From assembly GCA_034401795.1 (NCBI GenBank), contig CM067363.1:25409103-25473102 (forward strand): a stretch of 64,000 bases of DNA, given 5' to 3'. A program made the position numbers and the translations under genes. Under the pieces are notes generated by a model. It did no database searches, was not told the origin of the DNA, and saw nothing but the letters and a program-made list of their open reading frames with translations. Position 1 is the stretch's first letter. Every line of letters starts with the position of its first letter. Below, in pieces: positions 47,751-60,190 of this stretch. This stretch comes from Chaetoderma sp. LZ-2023a. Lineage: Eukaryota > Mollusca > Caudofoveata > Chaetodermatida > Chaetodermatidae.

Positions 47751-49385
47751 TTTCATTAATGAATTAGGGTTAGTATGGCGATTTACCTGTCTTTATGTTC
47801 CACATACATTTGGTCGCTATTTGGACTGTATAGTTGAGATTGCGTAATCATTGGCTGGACCTTCGAGATAATAAGATACAGAGACATGATTGACGGATAC
47901 ATAATGAGCAAGAGATGTTTCTGAGTAAATATAACGTTACAGAAAATATACACTTTGTAAATATGGAATGGATGGATTAGCTACCCAGCTAACACACTAA
48001 TGTTTGCATATTGCCTTTTGACTGGGACTGCGTCTTCTTCATGTCATCACTTAGTTTAGGCGTGGCCATTATCTAGCAATGCCTTGTAAATATTCATCAG
48101 AGGGTCAGAGAGACACACAGATACGAAAGAATGATGAGCTGACAGGCGAACAAATAGTATCCTAGTTATACTTAGAATCAATACCTTATAATTAGGAACA
48201 TTATGCGAGCCTGATGAATTAAAATCACAGCGCATTTACGTAAAGCTGTGGTGTGTATTTACATCAAACTGTGAATGCTAAGATATAGGACAAGAAATGA
48301 TTCTAATGAACACAAAATAAGAGGGCTGATCTGTGCTGAGAGCAATGCAAAACCCACATATGCAGTAACGGAAACTTGTTGCTGCACCCATTAGCAACTA
48401 CTTACCCGAAGAATTATATTATTGTCGAATTGAAATGGATAGAAATTGCGAGGATTAAGAGACACACTTGTGTGTCTGAAATTCTATAATATTTAACATG
48501 GTCATGAGAACTTGCCATACGACGTCATAAGAATCAAAGTCACGAGATCATTGTTTGGTAACCATGCAATAATAAAAAGAGGCCACTTTCCTTCCTATTG
48601 TGAGGCATATCTAAATGCTTGGGAAGACATTGGTAATTTGTGGCATCAAGGTGTTAAACACTTCAAACTTCCCAAACCAATTAAATGCTATATTTGATTT
48701 TGAAAGTAGCACACAATGAGTGGAAACGACACTAGAAGTTTCTGATGAAATATTTCATGTAGGCCATAAGACAGCTGGAAGTCAGTGTTCAGGAAAACTA
48801 TTCCCAAGCAGGTACACAACTATAGTATGGATGAAGGGATTCCCAAAATGGTAAATGACGAAATGACTGGCCAGTCATGTGCCAGGCCAATCCCTTGGGC
48901 ATAGTTGGAAGAGCGCACAAGAACATGTTCTACTGGTATAAATATGAGCGACCATGGCGGGATACGTTAATCTATTACTTGTCGGTAAACGTGAATTCTC
49001 GCGATAGCTTGTTGCACTCTCGGACAGGCTATATGACTTAGTTCCAAGTTTGAATCTTTATCTTCAAGTTATTTAAATTACTCGCTACGTATATTCAGTA
49101 AAGTATTTGTAAAAAAGTAAAAGTCAGTTATCCAGAGTTATCGGAACAAAGAAATCATTAAGTAATACTAGACGTGTTTCGGGTTTTATTTCGATTGGCA
49201 ATTCTGAAGCCGAAGAGAGGAAGGCAACCTTCATCCCGCACCTGGGTAGATCCGATTAGCCCAGCAATCTACAAATCTGAATGACATTGACCATGCCCTT
49301 TGGGGTTACGATTAAGAAAGTCAAATAGACGTAGTTCTGTATCACTCCTTTGAAATAGAAAGGGTAACATGCGACACAGTATCTA
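47751..49385. other. No gene recognised
   Basis: AT-rich. An open frame at 48512-48697 (61 codons) resembles no family. A small palindrome-like GAAATGACTGGCCAGTCATG at 48861-48880 recalls the centre of family Q but lacks its arms. Confidence 0.4.
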
Positions 49386-49495
49386 CATTGCAAAAATAAA
49401 TATGTTGATTATTTTGATGTAAATTTAATTAGGATATGACGTTGCCTATGACAGCAAAATGTCCCTGGCACATTTGCTTCAAAATATGCAATATA
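49386..49495. repeat. Diverged P-type palindrome
   Basis: ATGTTGATTATTTTGATGTAAATTTAAT, GTTGCCTATGACAGCAA, ACATTTGCTTCAAAATATGC. The core layout is conserved, the sequence strongly diverged. Confidence 0.55.
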
Positions 49496-50099
49496 TTAAC
49501 AATACACCTAGCATTAACGTTGACATTCTAGAAATAAAGTGTTCAGGGGTAGTATATTCATTTTGGAGCATCAATCATGCAGTGCTGAACGAAAAGATAA
49601 CATTATATATGTTATTAGCCCGATTGAAGCTGTTATTGGAGACTGATTTAAAATAAAGCAAAGTTCGGCATTAACTATCCATTGTTCAAAGGGGATTTGG
49701 TGGCATATTTAAGATCAATACGACTCGCGGTGTTAGATGCATCTTGCGCGTCGTCCACGGAATCATGATGATATTAATCTTTGAGATATTCCATTTAAGG
49801 TAATTTGTCACATAAATAGCAGTTTCAGATACTCGTAGCGATAATGGACCTTACCAGTTTAGCCATCAATCATACAACGTGTAGTGCGGATCACTCAGAC
49901 GCTGGGCCGAAGTGCAGGCCGGACTGAATTAAATGCCCCCACCCTCACGGCCCTATGGGCCTGGATACATAGCCATGTTCGATATGAACAAGAAAATGAA
50001 AAAGTGCGTAAAAGTGCACATTGCACGTTCGAGCCTAATTATGGTACATAGACAGCGTGGAAAGAAAAAAACCGATGGAGCAGCCGTCTAAACACACAG

Positions 50100-52660
50100 A
50101 GCAGCAACCAGAAGACAGGCCATAAGCTAGTGATCATGGAGCAAACACAGGCCACATACCGAGGTTTAGGCTTCGTAATCGGACCATGGGTCTTGCACCA
50201 TGTCATTAGTTTTGGATACGTCAGTGATTGCGTTGCATGGACCTGGCTATACCTACACGAAACATACCACCACTAAATGTTGCATTGTCAACGCCTATGG
50301 CACAACTACGAAAAAAGCCAAAGAGAATCCAGCAATATTAGATTCCTTCTATGCAGAACTGAGCTCAGCCATTACAATCCCAGCTAGATGACAACTGTTC
50401 GCGTGTGGAGATTTCAACTCCAAGTTGTGTAATCTCGGAATTGCGGACAAAAGTTCAGGACTTGGCTTATGCCTGAGATCATATGGAGAGAGCATAAACA
50501 ACAGCAATGGCGATGCACTAGTGGTATACCTTAGTTCCAATGGCCTATTTACCAGAAATACTGCTTTCAAACACCCATGCCGTCACCGGACAATTTGGAC
50601 TGAACACATTGCTGATCGCAAAGCCCTAACAGCTTCTAAGGCAACAACAGCTGTCTTCAACCAAATAGACTTCATACTAGAAGTAATACCCCTGCTTCGG
50701 AATGATCATGGAGCCACAGACCTCAATTCTGACCATAAGCCAGTCATTACACGCCTTCAGATGAACGATCCCTACCTACTATATACACGCCATAGCAGGC
50801 AAGAGGGCAGAGTCACCTACAACCTACCCAAGCTCGTCAGCGACACCGACAGAATGGCATACAAAAAGGTCCTCAGGGAGCAAATAGCTAACATCGACAT
50901 CAGCTCCAATCCAAACGAAGCTCTAACCAAAATACTGAAATCTATAGAATCATCAGCTCCCAGCACCATAGGTGTTCTTAAAAACAATCACAACTAGGTA
51001 TACTGATTACACTCTAGTATGAAAACTGTCAGCAGAGCAGAAAGCGTGATGGCTGCACATCTATAAAAGTGGCCAAAGTGAAGACTGCACCAAACTACGC
51101 CGGGGACGCAATAACATTCTGCACCACATTAGTGAATGCTTACATGATCTTGCTATTCAACAAGCAGACTGCCTAGGAGATGAAATCACTGCCACGGATG
51201 ACTGTCATAAAACGTTTCGGGCAGCCCAGAGCCTGAGAGTTACTAACTACACACCATTGCTCACTGCACACAACTCAGAAGGACACTTTATCGGGACTAA
51301 CCAGGGAAAAGCAGAGGCGATTCGAGAATGGTTCAAGGAACAGTTCACTGACCATGATGATACGCCCTTTCACCCGTTCTCAGGAAACCCCAATCCATTA
51401 CTAACACCAATTAAAACCAGCAGAAGGTGAGAAGCCACTTAAAATCCTGAAATGGAAGTGCATCTGGACCTGACGGTATGAGCCATGAGCTATTCAAATA
51501 TGCAAGTGACATTATCTCAAAACCAATCACGCTCCTAATCAATTCAGCTGCTATGCAACACCTTCCCATCGACACTGTAGGCCAAAGCACCATTATCGCA
51601 CTAACCAAGCCCAAGAAGCTACCTGCCCCCACCCCACCACCTCCACCCCACCCCACAACCAATCTGTGGCCCATTGTGCTTCTCAACGGCATACGGAAAA
51701 TCCTATCCAATGTTACTCTATGCTGCATCTGAGACAAGATCGATGACTTCAACGGATCATGTTAACGGGGATTCAAACGTCGACGCAGCTGCGCATCCAT
51801 TATATGGGCTCAATGCATGCTTGTGTTGGTAGTTATGTCAAAACACTGGGATTTCCAGAAAATGGGCATTGACATGTCACAAGCCTTCGACACAATCAAC
51901 GCTCAAAGATCCTAGCTGTACTATGCCAGGCCAGATGAAATGAAGATGAGCTACGACTAGCGAGACTACTGCTTGCAGACACCAAGCTGAGAGGACGAGT
52001 CAAGTCACTGACGTCTGTAGAGTGTGAGACAACAATCGGCTCCCCACATGGAGATGGTCTATCTCCAGTGATACCTTGCTGCCGCATTGACATCTGTGCG
52101 GGAAAGGTCCACAAGACCGAATCCACCAGTGTCAATACTTGGTAGGATGCTAGAGATGGAATATGCCGACGATGTGGACTGTGAGTAGAAGAAACCCGTC
52201 GACGAACTTCTCCGAATAGCTGCAGGAAAACTAAATATTCATGATCTCTTTATGAATGAATCCAAAACTGAGTTCACCTACATATCCCTATCTACAAACC
52301 ATGAAACTAAAGTAAATGACGATCCACTTCGTGGAGGCGAACCATGGAGGAAAAGTAAAATTTTGGGTTCACTGCTTTGCAGTACTGCTGACATTGCTGC
52401 CCGCCGTGTCATGGGGAGCAAAGCTTTCCGGTACTTCGTGAAGCTATGGATCCGTAGATCAAAGATGCCCTTGATAAAATGGCTACGTTTATACAATGCG
52501 ACCTGTATATCCTTGATGCTGTATAACTGTAGCAGCTGGGCAGCTCCAAAGGCAGCTATAGACAAAGGCAACGACTGCCACCACAAACACCTACACACCA
52601 TCACTAGACACCGATGGCCAGACAATAGACACCAATCAAACCAATAACGTCACAATTCCT
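50100..52660 (+). pseudogene. Decayed LINE with APE-type endonuclease and reverse transcriptase
   Basis: Non-LTR retrotransposon; it would nick target DNA and reverse-transcribe its own RNA. In order: the endonuclease region has CGDFNSKL (about 50403), NGDALVVYLSSNGLFTRNTA (about 50508), NQIDFIL (about 50667) and SDHKPVITRLQM (about 50733). The linker has NEALTKILKSIESSAPS. The RT domain has SGPDGMSHELFK (about 51460), WPIVLLNGIRKI (about 51670), GIDMSQAFDTIN (motif A, about 51870) and MEYADDVD with the YADD box at 52162-52173. It continues to LMLYNCSSWAAPKAAID and HHKHLHTITRHRWPD. Stops (first near 50389) and frameshifts break it into at least six pieces. The C-terminal end after about 52650 is missing, compared with the 43.4 kb copy. 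The family is RTE/CR1-like; the clade is not certain. Confidence 0.88.
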
Positions 52661-53449
52661 CTGTCGGGATGGTGAGGTAGTTCAATGCGGATGTCATTCA
52701 ATTGAAGCTTAACAGCACTACGCCGATTAACTTTTTGTCTAAACCAGTGTAACCACTCAACAGTTGAATCTGTGATCGGCGACCTGCTCCATCGCACGCA
52801 CCGAAGACCCTTCTTCAGGGGGCAAATAATACACTAGAAGAAGCTTCACCCAGCCGTCCCTTCGGCCATCCCACGGCGCTCCAGAGACTACTGGTGGCGC
52901 AAGAGTGAATACTAGACTTCGTTAAATGGCACTGTACAAAACGCCGTAACACCTCTAAATTGAACTGTGGCCATCCTGCACATACGTATCTCACCAATTC
53001 TTGTCCGGGCCACGCCAAAGGAGTGGTCAATATATGCGCATGCAATCTATGCCCTTTCTGCAAGTGCTTAAGACTTCCTATATTGAAACCTTAAGCCGTT
53101 TCACTGTTGAACATTGCTTCCGACGTCGCACCTGAGCTAGCGACGCCGTTCGTCTTGTGCTAACACTATTCTATGCACTTTTCTGCTACGTCATCGATAC
53201 TTCACGCGTGTGTATTATCCCGTATCTTCTGTCGGCCACAACGCATCCAGGCTCTTTCTGATACTTTGAATAGTCAACCCCCTCTGATGCTCATAATTAC
53301 TATTTTACTATGCTTGTATACTCACTGTGCCGCTTTGTATATCTAGGCACGCATTTTATCTTCTGTACGCCTATAACTAAAGACGCAACTTATTTTCTTA
53401 AACTCCCCAATGACTAAAAGGCGATATGCGATGACTATTACGCGTTTTT
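52661..53449. other. No gene recognised
   Basis: Mixed-composition sequence. A Trp/Arg-rich frame around 52810-52960 could be an old coding remnant, but no family can be named. Confidence 0.35.
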
Positions 53450-54109
53450 TAAAGTTCTCGTGCCCTATTAAATATAGACCCTTTTGCACGAGATATGAGA
53501 TGCCTGCTGATTTCTCGTCAATTTACCCGGCATGCTATGCTACCCAGCGTGTCATTTCCTGACTGCATAATCGTTGTAACTATTGGACTCGTTAGTCTAT
53601 TGTCTATATAGGCCAGCTTTTCTTAAACAAAACCAACCTGCCTGCAAGTGCAAATACTCATTTGTCATCGAGCTCTGGAAAGGTAAGCATGCACATGGGA
53701 TGTATTCACGCAGTACATTTGACAGCCCGCCCCTCAATACTGTTCAGAGCAAGTGTGTCAATGTCCAGAAGAAAATTAGAGAAAGATGTTATATATATTT
53801 TGACATTAATTTGCGTGAACGTTATTGCTATCAATGATGGCAACAACATTCAGTAAAATTATTATCAAAATAATTATTAGGTAATGCGATTATTACTTGG
53901 TACAGATTTGACACTAATTTGAATGAAAATTGTTACTACAACAGCTTTCAGTCTCTATATTCTAAAATAATCATAATTTTTACGTGACTCGCTACGGATT
54001 TGAATAATAATGCAGGTTTCTTAATACTCCAATGTCTTGAAGTCATGTTTGTGGAGATTCAGAATGAAAATGGTTATTGGATTATAAACATGTATTTTCT
54101 TAACAATGT

Positions 54110-54179
<70 letters not shown>

Positions 54180-55062
54180 GTTCAGCATATACATGTCTTG
54201 GAATACTGTGATTTATTATGTCCACACTGCAGGCTGGGTCGCTTTTATTGTTCTGTCTATTAATTGGGCTATTGTCCTCTGTCCACTAGACTCCTAGAAT
54301 CGTCGCGCTTGATTTCATATGATTCAGCTGGTCATAATTAGGAACGTTCTAATTTATGCTGGTTAAAATCAATAATATATAATTCCGCACAGAATTTCCT
54401 ATACCTGGCCTGATAGCACCATGACATATGGACAACGATTTGATAAAGTTGTTGTTGCCTTACTCAGCAACAAATTACAGTCAAATTGCTCTTCAAATCC
54501 ATTGAAAGTAATGACTGAAATTTATGATGATTATTTTAAAATACATAGACTGAACACTGTTGCAACACTTTTAAATAAAACTGTTATCGAATATATAGCA
54601 GGTAGTAATTGCATTACATACTAATTATTTTGCCATCAATTTGACTGAATGTTAGTGCTGTCATTGACAGCAACAACTTTCACGCAAATTACTGTCAATG
54701 TATGTAAAAGCTTTCTCCTATTTTCTCCTGGGTATTGACACACTTTGTCTTAACAATATTCAAATACAGACTGTCAAATGTACTGCTGTGAATACTCCCT
54801 ACGTGCGTGCTTACGCTTCCAGAGTTGGCGGACCAATGACTATTTGCACGTGCGAGCAGGTTGGTTTTGTTTGAGAAATCCTGACTTGTCTAGACAATAG
54901 AATAAACGAATATGGCGTCCAATAGTTACAAGGAGTAAGGAGTCAGGGCATTGCATGCTGGGTAACATTGCCTGCCAGGTAGCATTGCATGCTGGGTAAA
55001 CTGAACAAGCATCTCATAGCTCGTGCAAATGTGGCTATATTTAATGGAACAGGAGAGCTTTA
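53450..55062. mobile_element. Large fold-back element, arms about 240 bp or more
   Basis: The left arm (53450-53690) and right arm (55062-54830, reversed) share ATTAAATATAG, TTTGCACGAG, TATGAGATGC, TTTACCC, GCATGCWATGCTACC, GTAACTATTGGAC, CTATTGTCTA, AAACAAAACCAACCTGC and TGCAAATA. Farther inward, GTGTCAATGTCCAGAAGAAAA (53756) mirrors TTTTCTCCTGGGTATTGACAC (54721). Degenerate P-type cores lie on both sides (53795-53885 and 54615-54710). The centre contains a (TA)n run. No transposase was seen. It is either a fold-back transposon or a local inverted duplication. Confidence 0.78.
54111..54175. repeat. (TA)n microsatellite
   Basis: A pure TA run in the loop region of the fold-back element. Confidence 0.96.
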
Positions 55063-56784
55063 ATTACTGTAATGTTTTGTATACGCTGATTACAGGTAGG
55101 CATAACCAGGTCAGCTAGACCTATATCATGTATATTGTCTTACTGTGCTGTAATGGCGAGTGCCGATTTTGACAAGTTGCTTCTTTATTGTATTGTTAGT
55201 TCAAAAAGAAATATATACTCTCTTAAATAGCTATTACAGCTATTCAAATAACGCATCACCTAAACTTGTTATCAATAGCAACATATTTCCACTAGGGCCG
55301 TTTCTCGTACCGAAACATAGGCACGAGACACGACGCGATAACCCTAACTAAATACTAGCTCACGTATTTCATTTAGACTATTTGTAACAAGCTGAGGCAG
55401 TTGCTGAAACGGCTGTTTACTGTCAAGCCCGCTTACCGCACCAAAGCCTAGTGGTATACCACACACGAGTCTATACAGGCCACGAGTTTATAAATACCAT
55501 TTGGTTATATTACATCAACTGTTTCGCTTTGTGACTGACTCCGGCCTTCCTCGGCCAAAATAGCATTACTTCTATTAGCTCATGCCTTCAGTTAGTTTTG
55601 GAGCCGACCCTTTAAATCACATAGGTCGACGGCTTCAGGCTTCTTTTATGCCAAAGTAGGAATTCACATTGCGAAATATAAATATTAATAGTAGTTGACC
55701 TAGCATCTTTGACCCTTTCAAATAACCATAACGCGGTTACACTTTAGCTCCTGACGGCCTAGTCTAAACAGCTTGTTCTCGGCACTTCAACTACGGCAAC
55801 AGACGTTCATAGCGAACTAACTCTGCGGTGATTGGAAGGGGCAATTGAGTCTTTCACGCCTTCAACAGGAATGTCACCATAGTTCGCTATCCGCTTCTTC
55901 GGCCCCGTCTTAACTAGATGCGGTGCTTATTCAATGCTTTTGTGCTGTCCTATTTTTGCGTGGCAGCTCGCGCATCTTTATTTTTAGATTGTAACCATAG
56001 ATTTAGGATATATATTGGCTAGATCGCTCATTCGCATACGCTCACTATGGGGGCTGGCGGACTGACTGACTGCCATCTGACGCAGACGATTAGCTGTGTA
56101 TATAGCCTTCAAAAGTAAGGAAACCTTTTATTGGTAATTGGAATAGAAATTCTGCTTAAATAGCATGCAAAATACGGAACTACAAAACTACGGTAAAAAA
56201 AAAGAAATTAGGGAAATACGGTAATACGGAGAGTCGTTAGGAATTACAGAAATGTGTTAAAACCTAACTCATACATTGCTGAAATTCCACATATTTCTGT
56301 ACATATACATATATGATAACTTCTATTCATTTTGTGAACTGCTGCCGTAAGCTGTTCCTGCACACGTGTAGACAACTTTCAGGATTATTGCTAACATAAT
56401 CTACAAAAATCTTTCTTGTACTGGCCGTGAAACAACTAGGCCTGTGAAACCAGCAGGATAATGGTTAAAGCGAGTTTTTCAATGTCTCAGTTTCCTCGAA
56501 ACCCGACACCGTTTGGTATAGAAGACAACACAAATAAATTAACACGTTTTCAAAACAAGGTAGAATTTATCATTTTCTTTGTCGATATAGTAAATTATAT
56601 ACATGTATGAACTGTACTGCAAAACCGCCGAATCGATGATATAGAACATCTAAAAAATAAAATAACACAGAATTTCTGTTTTTGTTTTATGGGTATATTA
56701 ACTTATTTATGAGCTGTAAAACGTAGCCTAAGCGTTCGAATCACTGGTAATAAGTGAGCACATATTTTAGCAAGAGTGGTCAAA
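55063..56784. other. No gene recognised
   Basis: About 1.7 kb with somewhat higher GC at 55450-56000. No family, repeat or RNA gene was identified. Confidence 0.4.
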
Positions 56785-57067
56785 TAGTGTAGGTAAGCTG
56801 ATAAATATTTTGAAACTAAGTTGAGTGGATGCTGTTGCTGCTTACGGCAGCAACAGCAACCAGTCAAATTAGTTTCTAAATATTAAACAGCATGTTTAAT
56901 AAGTAGCAAAAACATACAATTCTTACAGCATGTTGGACTATTAAGAGTTAAAGATTGGCCAAATACAAGCATTTATGACGTAATGGTTATGATGTCAGCA
57001 TGCATGTCACTTAGTTGGTTATGACGTCATTTGACGTTATATAATCGCTTGATAAACTTGGAAAGGT
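56785..57067 (+). mobile_element. Family P MITE, left half missing
   Basis: GTAAGCTGATAAATATTTTGAAACTAAG, GATGCTGTTGCTGCTTACGGCAGCAACAGC, CAGTCAAATTAGTTTC, AACAGCATGTTTAATAAG, TATGACGTCATTTGACG and AACTTGGAAAGGTCCATTG. Confidence 0.8.
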
Positions 57068-57313
57068 CCATTGAAGATGGACTACGCGTTGTTGTAAGAA
57101 TTGCATATCTACGATTTAATATTCTGTTGAATAATCTGGTGCAGCAGCAGCACCCAGTTAAATTAGTTTCAAAATAGTCAACGGGTTACCTGCTTAGATT
57201 TCAGGAAATTAATAGTTATGGCATCCATGGATCGATCGATCCCAGCACTGCGAAGTGTGGGTGGAGCGTATTTAGAGGTGGGCGGGGCAGAGCTAAAACT
57301 GGAAAGGTCCATT
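57068..57313 (-). mobile_element. Family P MITE, fused tail-to-tail with its neighbour
   Basis: It begins within GGTCCATTGAAGATGGACTACG without its own CRE half. It continues TTCTGTTGAATAATCTGG, a truncated centre, CCCAGTTAAATTAGTTTC, GATCGATCGATCCCAGCACTG and AAAACTGGAAAGGTCCATTG. It shares a boundary with the previous plus-orientation copy. Confidence 0.78.
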
Positions 57314-57344
57314 GCCTATAGGCGCTGCCATTTTGCGCAAGGGA

Positions 57345-57485
57345 TTGTGAGCAATGTCAAGTTGCATGCCAGGAGGGAACAGTTTTTGATAATTTACCAC
57401 TGGAATGACCCTTGAGACAGTCATTCCAGATTCCAGTGGCAAATCTGCAAAAAACATCCTTCTCTTGGCCTGCAAATGGACATTC
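57345..57485. repeat. Family Q palindrome, right next to family P
   Basis: GTTGCATGCCAGGAGGGAACAG, ATTTACCACTGGAATGACCC, GACAGTCATTCC and the mirrored CTTCTCTTGGCCTGCAAATG. The centre is rearranged. Confidence 0.78.
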
Positions 57486-57979
57486 AATGTCTAAATATTT
57501 AAACAATCTTTACCAAATTTAGACAGTAAAGGTTTAATATACTATGACGAGAATACCAGGTACTGTGTCTGTTTCATTTTCCCCCTATGTATTATAGCAT
57601 AACACACTAGGCTGAACATTCGAGATAGTGTATAAATTTCCATTGTTATGTCTTGTAGAGCGTCGGAGCAATGATTTCAATATCATGGACACATTTTACT
57701 AGTCACGATATGTGTGGTAAATTTTCAAAGTAAAACATGTATAATAATATTGTAGAGCATGAAAAAGTAGACAAAATTCACTAAAAATAATGTATGTATG
57801 ACTTTCATTAGTAATTTATTGTCCTTAATCCTTCACTGGGAAAAGAGCTAGGCATGCAATTATTTAGCACTATGGATAGATAACTGATGTTCTGAATTTC
57901 CAGCCAAAACGGCTGTCAATAACATTGTAGCAGGTGGTTTAGATACATAAATCAACAGAAAGGGTATGCATGTGCTAAG

Positions 57980-58720
57980 TTAGTAATGCCTGCAATGTGT
58001 TCAGTCCAAAAATTCCACCCATATGGTTAGATATGTATTTGAAAATGCTAATGAAGTATTGAGTTATAAAATGTTTTCCATGAAGTAATCTAATTCGTTG
58101 TACACAATTTCATACTGAAAATTAGCTGAAATTTTAGCCAATTCACATTCTTCACTGCCCTATTGTCTGTAGGTTATGTTCGGCCCAGATTTTCATCCAC
58201 ATAGATTTGAGTTTGATTATGCTAGCTATATAAAAAGATTTCCAGATGAAGTAATTTCATAGTATGCAAATCCATACTGAAAACTTGTGAAAATTGTATC
58301 TGATTCATGCTTTTCAGTGCCCTAATGTCTGTAAAATATTCGGCCTCAGTATTTCAGACACATACTATTGTCAATTCAAAAGAAATTCTACAGCGAAGTA
58401 ATTTGTCAGATCCACGGTTTTCAGTATGCTACTGTCTGCACTAGATTCTGTCCCAGAATTCCACTGATGTGTTTAGATCGGTATATAAATGCACTTTTAA
58501 TATGTCGAGTTAAAAAATAGTCTATCATAAAGTAATCTCGCAATATGTAATTTAGTTGCATCCAACAGTTATCAGATGTCAATAATTTACTATTTTTAGT
58601 GCCAATATCTGCATAATCTGTTTTCACTCTGCTTTCAAACATATTTACATATAGAACTCTTTATAGTGTTGTACGGAATATTGCACGATTCTACCACCAA
58701 GTAATTTCATAGTATGTAGT
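57980..58720. repeat. Degenerate tandem array, units about 110-170 bp
   Basis: A recurring phrase (TGCC/TGC, then YATNTCTGYA) appears near 57990, 58157, 58317, 58428 and 58600. It is followed by TTCGGCC or TCTGTCCCAG and ATTTCAGACACAT-like text, then GAAGTAATTTCATAGTATG. The units differ in length. Not coding. Confidence 0.7.
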
Positions 58721-58789
58721 TATATAATCGACATATGCCACGATTGTAAGATAGCTGGTTCACATTCATCACATTCACCACATTCCGAT

Positions 58790-59345
58790 AGCTGTTGATA
58801 TGCCCTGGCATATTGCATGTAATAGCTTCGACCCCAAAATGACAGTCATATGTTTACAAATGGAGAGACCTCTCGCATTATCTTCAGAGGATATCAAGGT
58901 AATTGAGTGTTTCGTCATCTCGCCATACACTGTGACCTGTCCTCTGACAGAAGTCAACCACGCACGCCAGCATATATGCGCCCAATCCTCTCGTATGTTT
59001 GAGTACCTGCCGCCAACAAAAACAGCCTTGATAGAGCATGTCAAGAGAGTGACTTATCAAGCTGGATATGTGTGGGGGGGGGGCAATCTCTCGTGGCCAA
59101 ACAAGTTTAGCCGTGTCCAGGCTCGTGGGGTGGGTTAAGTCTGAATCTGGTTAGGTGCCTTTCTGGTCCCCTCTCTATCGAGCAGCAACAGCATTGGATG
59201 AACTGGTAACTTGCGGTTGCATTACAAGCTGCACAGGAAGGCGATTCTGCTATAAGAAAGGGCTCATGTGTACAGGCAGATACAAACGTGGAGGAAGCTG
59301 TTATGGTCGTCCTGGCCCTCCTCCGACACCAACATGTAATTGAAC
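58790..59345 (+). pseudogene. CXC (tesmin/TSO1-like) domain protein, C-terminal end, transposon type
   Basis: The 3' part of the large CXC-domain proteins common in repetitive loci of cnidarians, molluscs and other invertebrates. Frame 1 (58800-59100) reads LSSEDIKVIECFVISPYTVT, VNHARQHICAQSSRM and then the characteristic EYLPPTKTALIEHVKRVTYQ and AGYVWG. A run of 9 G (about 59072-59081) breaks the frame. The continuation one frame on reads GWVKSESG, stop (59152-59154), VPFWSPLYRAATALDELVTC, GCITSCTGRRFCYKKGLMCT and ends CN near 59341. The Cys pattern C.C...C....C...C fits the CXC motif; one or two Cys read Arg or Tyr. One frameshift and one stop mark it as a pseudogene. The upstream bulk of the protein is not found. 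Confidence 0.74.
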
Positions 59346-59359
59346 GACACATAAATGGT

Positions 59360-60190
59360 GATGACCTTGGATTCCCAGACTTGATCTTGATATTATTTAG
59401 ACAGTGATTTGCAATCATTTTAGCATAGCATTATCAGCCACAGCATACAATAAATTTAACACAATATAAAATGTAAAAAGTCAGTTTTATTGGCGATTTA
59501 TAGCGATTTAGAGCCAAAAACACTTGCCCTTGACCTTTATATGGTGACCTTGCTTTTGGATGATGAGGAAAACATCTTCAGGCGACCAGACATCACCAAA
59601 ACTATAAGACTGCATACCAAACACATTGGAATCACATTATTATTAGTTAACTAGGCTTGACATTCATGATTCTGACGATGTTGGTTTTTAGCAATATACG
59701 GATCATGCGACACACAAAGTGTCAACACCTTGATCTTCCAGACTTGTTCTTGAGATCATGGAGACAAAGTGATACATTTATAATTTTAGTATAGCCTGAT
59801 CTGACCTGGAATGCAATAGATTTAACACAATCTAAAATGGTCAAAGGTCCGTTTTATTGGGCGATTTTTAGCTATTTTTGACATAAAACCTTTGACATTG
59901 GCATTTTCTGGTGACCTTGACAGTAGATGAATACAAAAACCTCTCCAATCGATCGGGCATCCCGAGGATCATCAAAATACATACCAAACTCATTGGAAAC
60001 TGGATTGGTAGTTGGGATATGGCCATATTCGGTTTACCTTATATCGGCGGCGGCCATATTGGATTTATGATAATTAGGGGGCACTACCCAATCCCAAAAT
60101 GTGTGTCCTATATCAGGATTTGATTAGTACCTGTCAAAAGTCATCCATGTTTCTTCCAAAAGTGAACATTCCAACCTCTAAGACAGCGGA
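59360..60190. repeat. Two diverged tandem copies of a roughly 350-bp repeat
   Basis: GATGACCTTGGATTCCCAGACTTG, AATTTAACACAATATAAAATG, CAGTTTTATTGGCGATTT and ACCTTTATATGGTGACCTTG at 59358-59550 recur at 59730-59920. The last part (60060-60180) matches 31395-31540 in reverse. Dispersed repeat, no gene. Confidence 0.72.
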
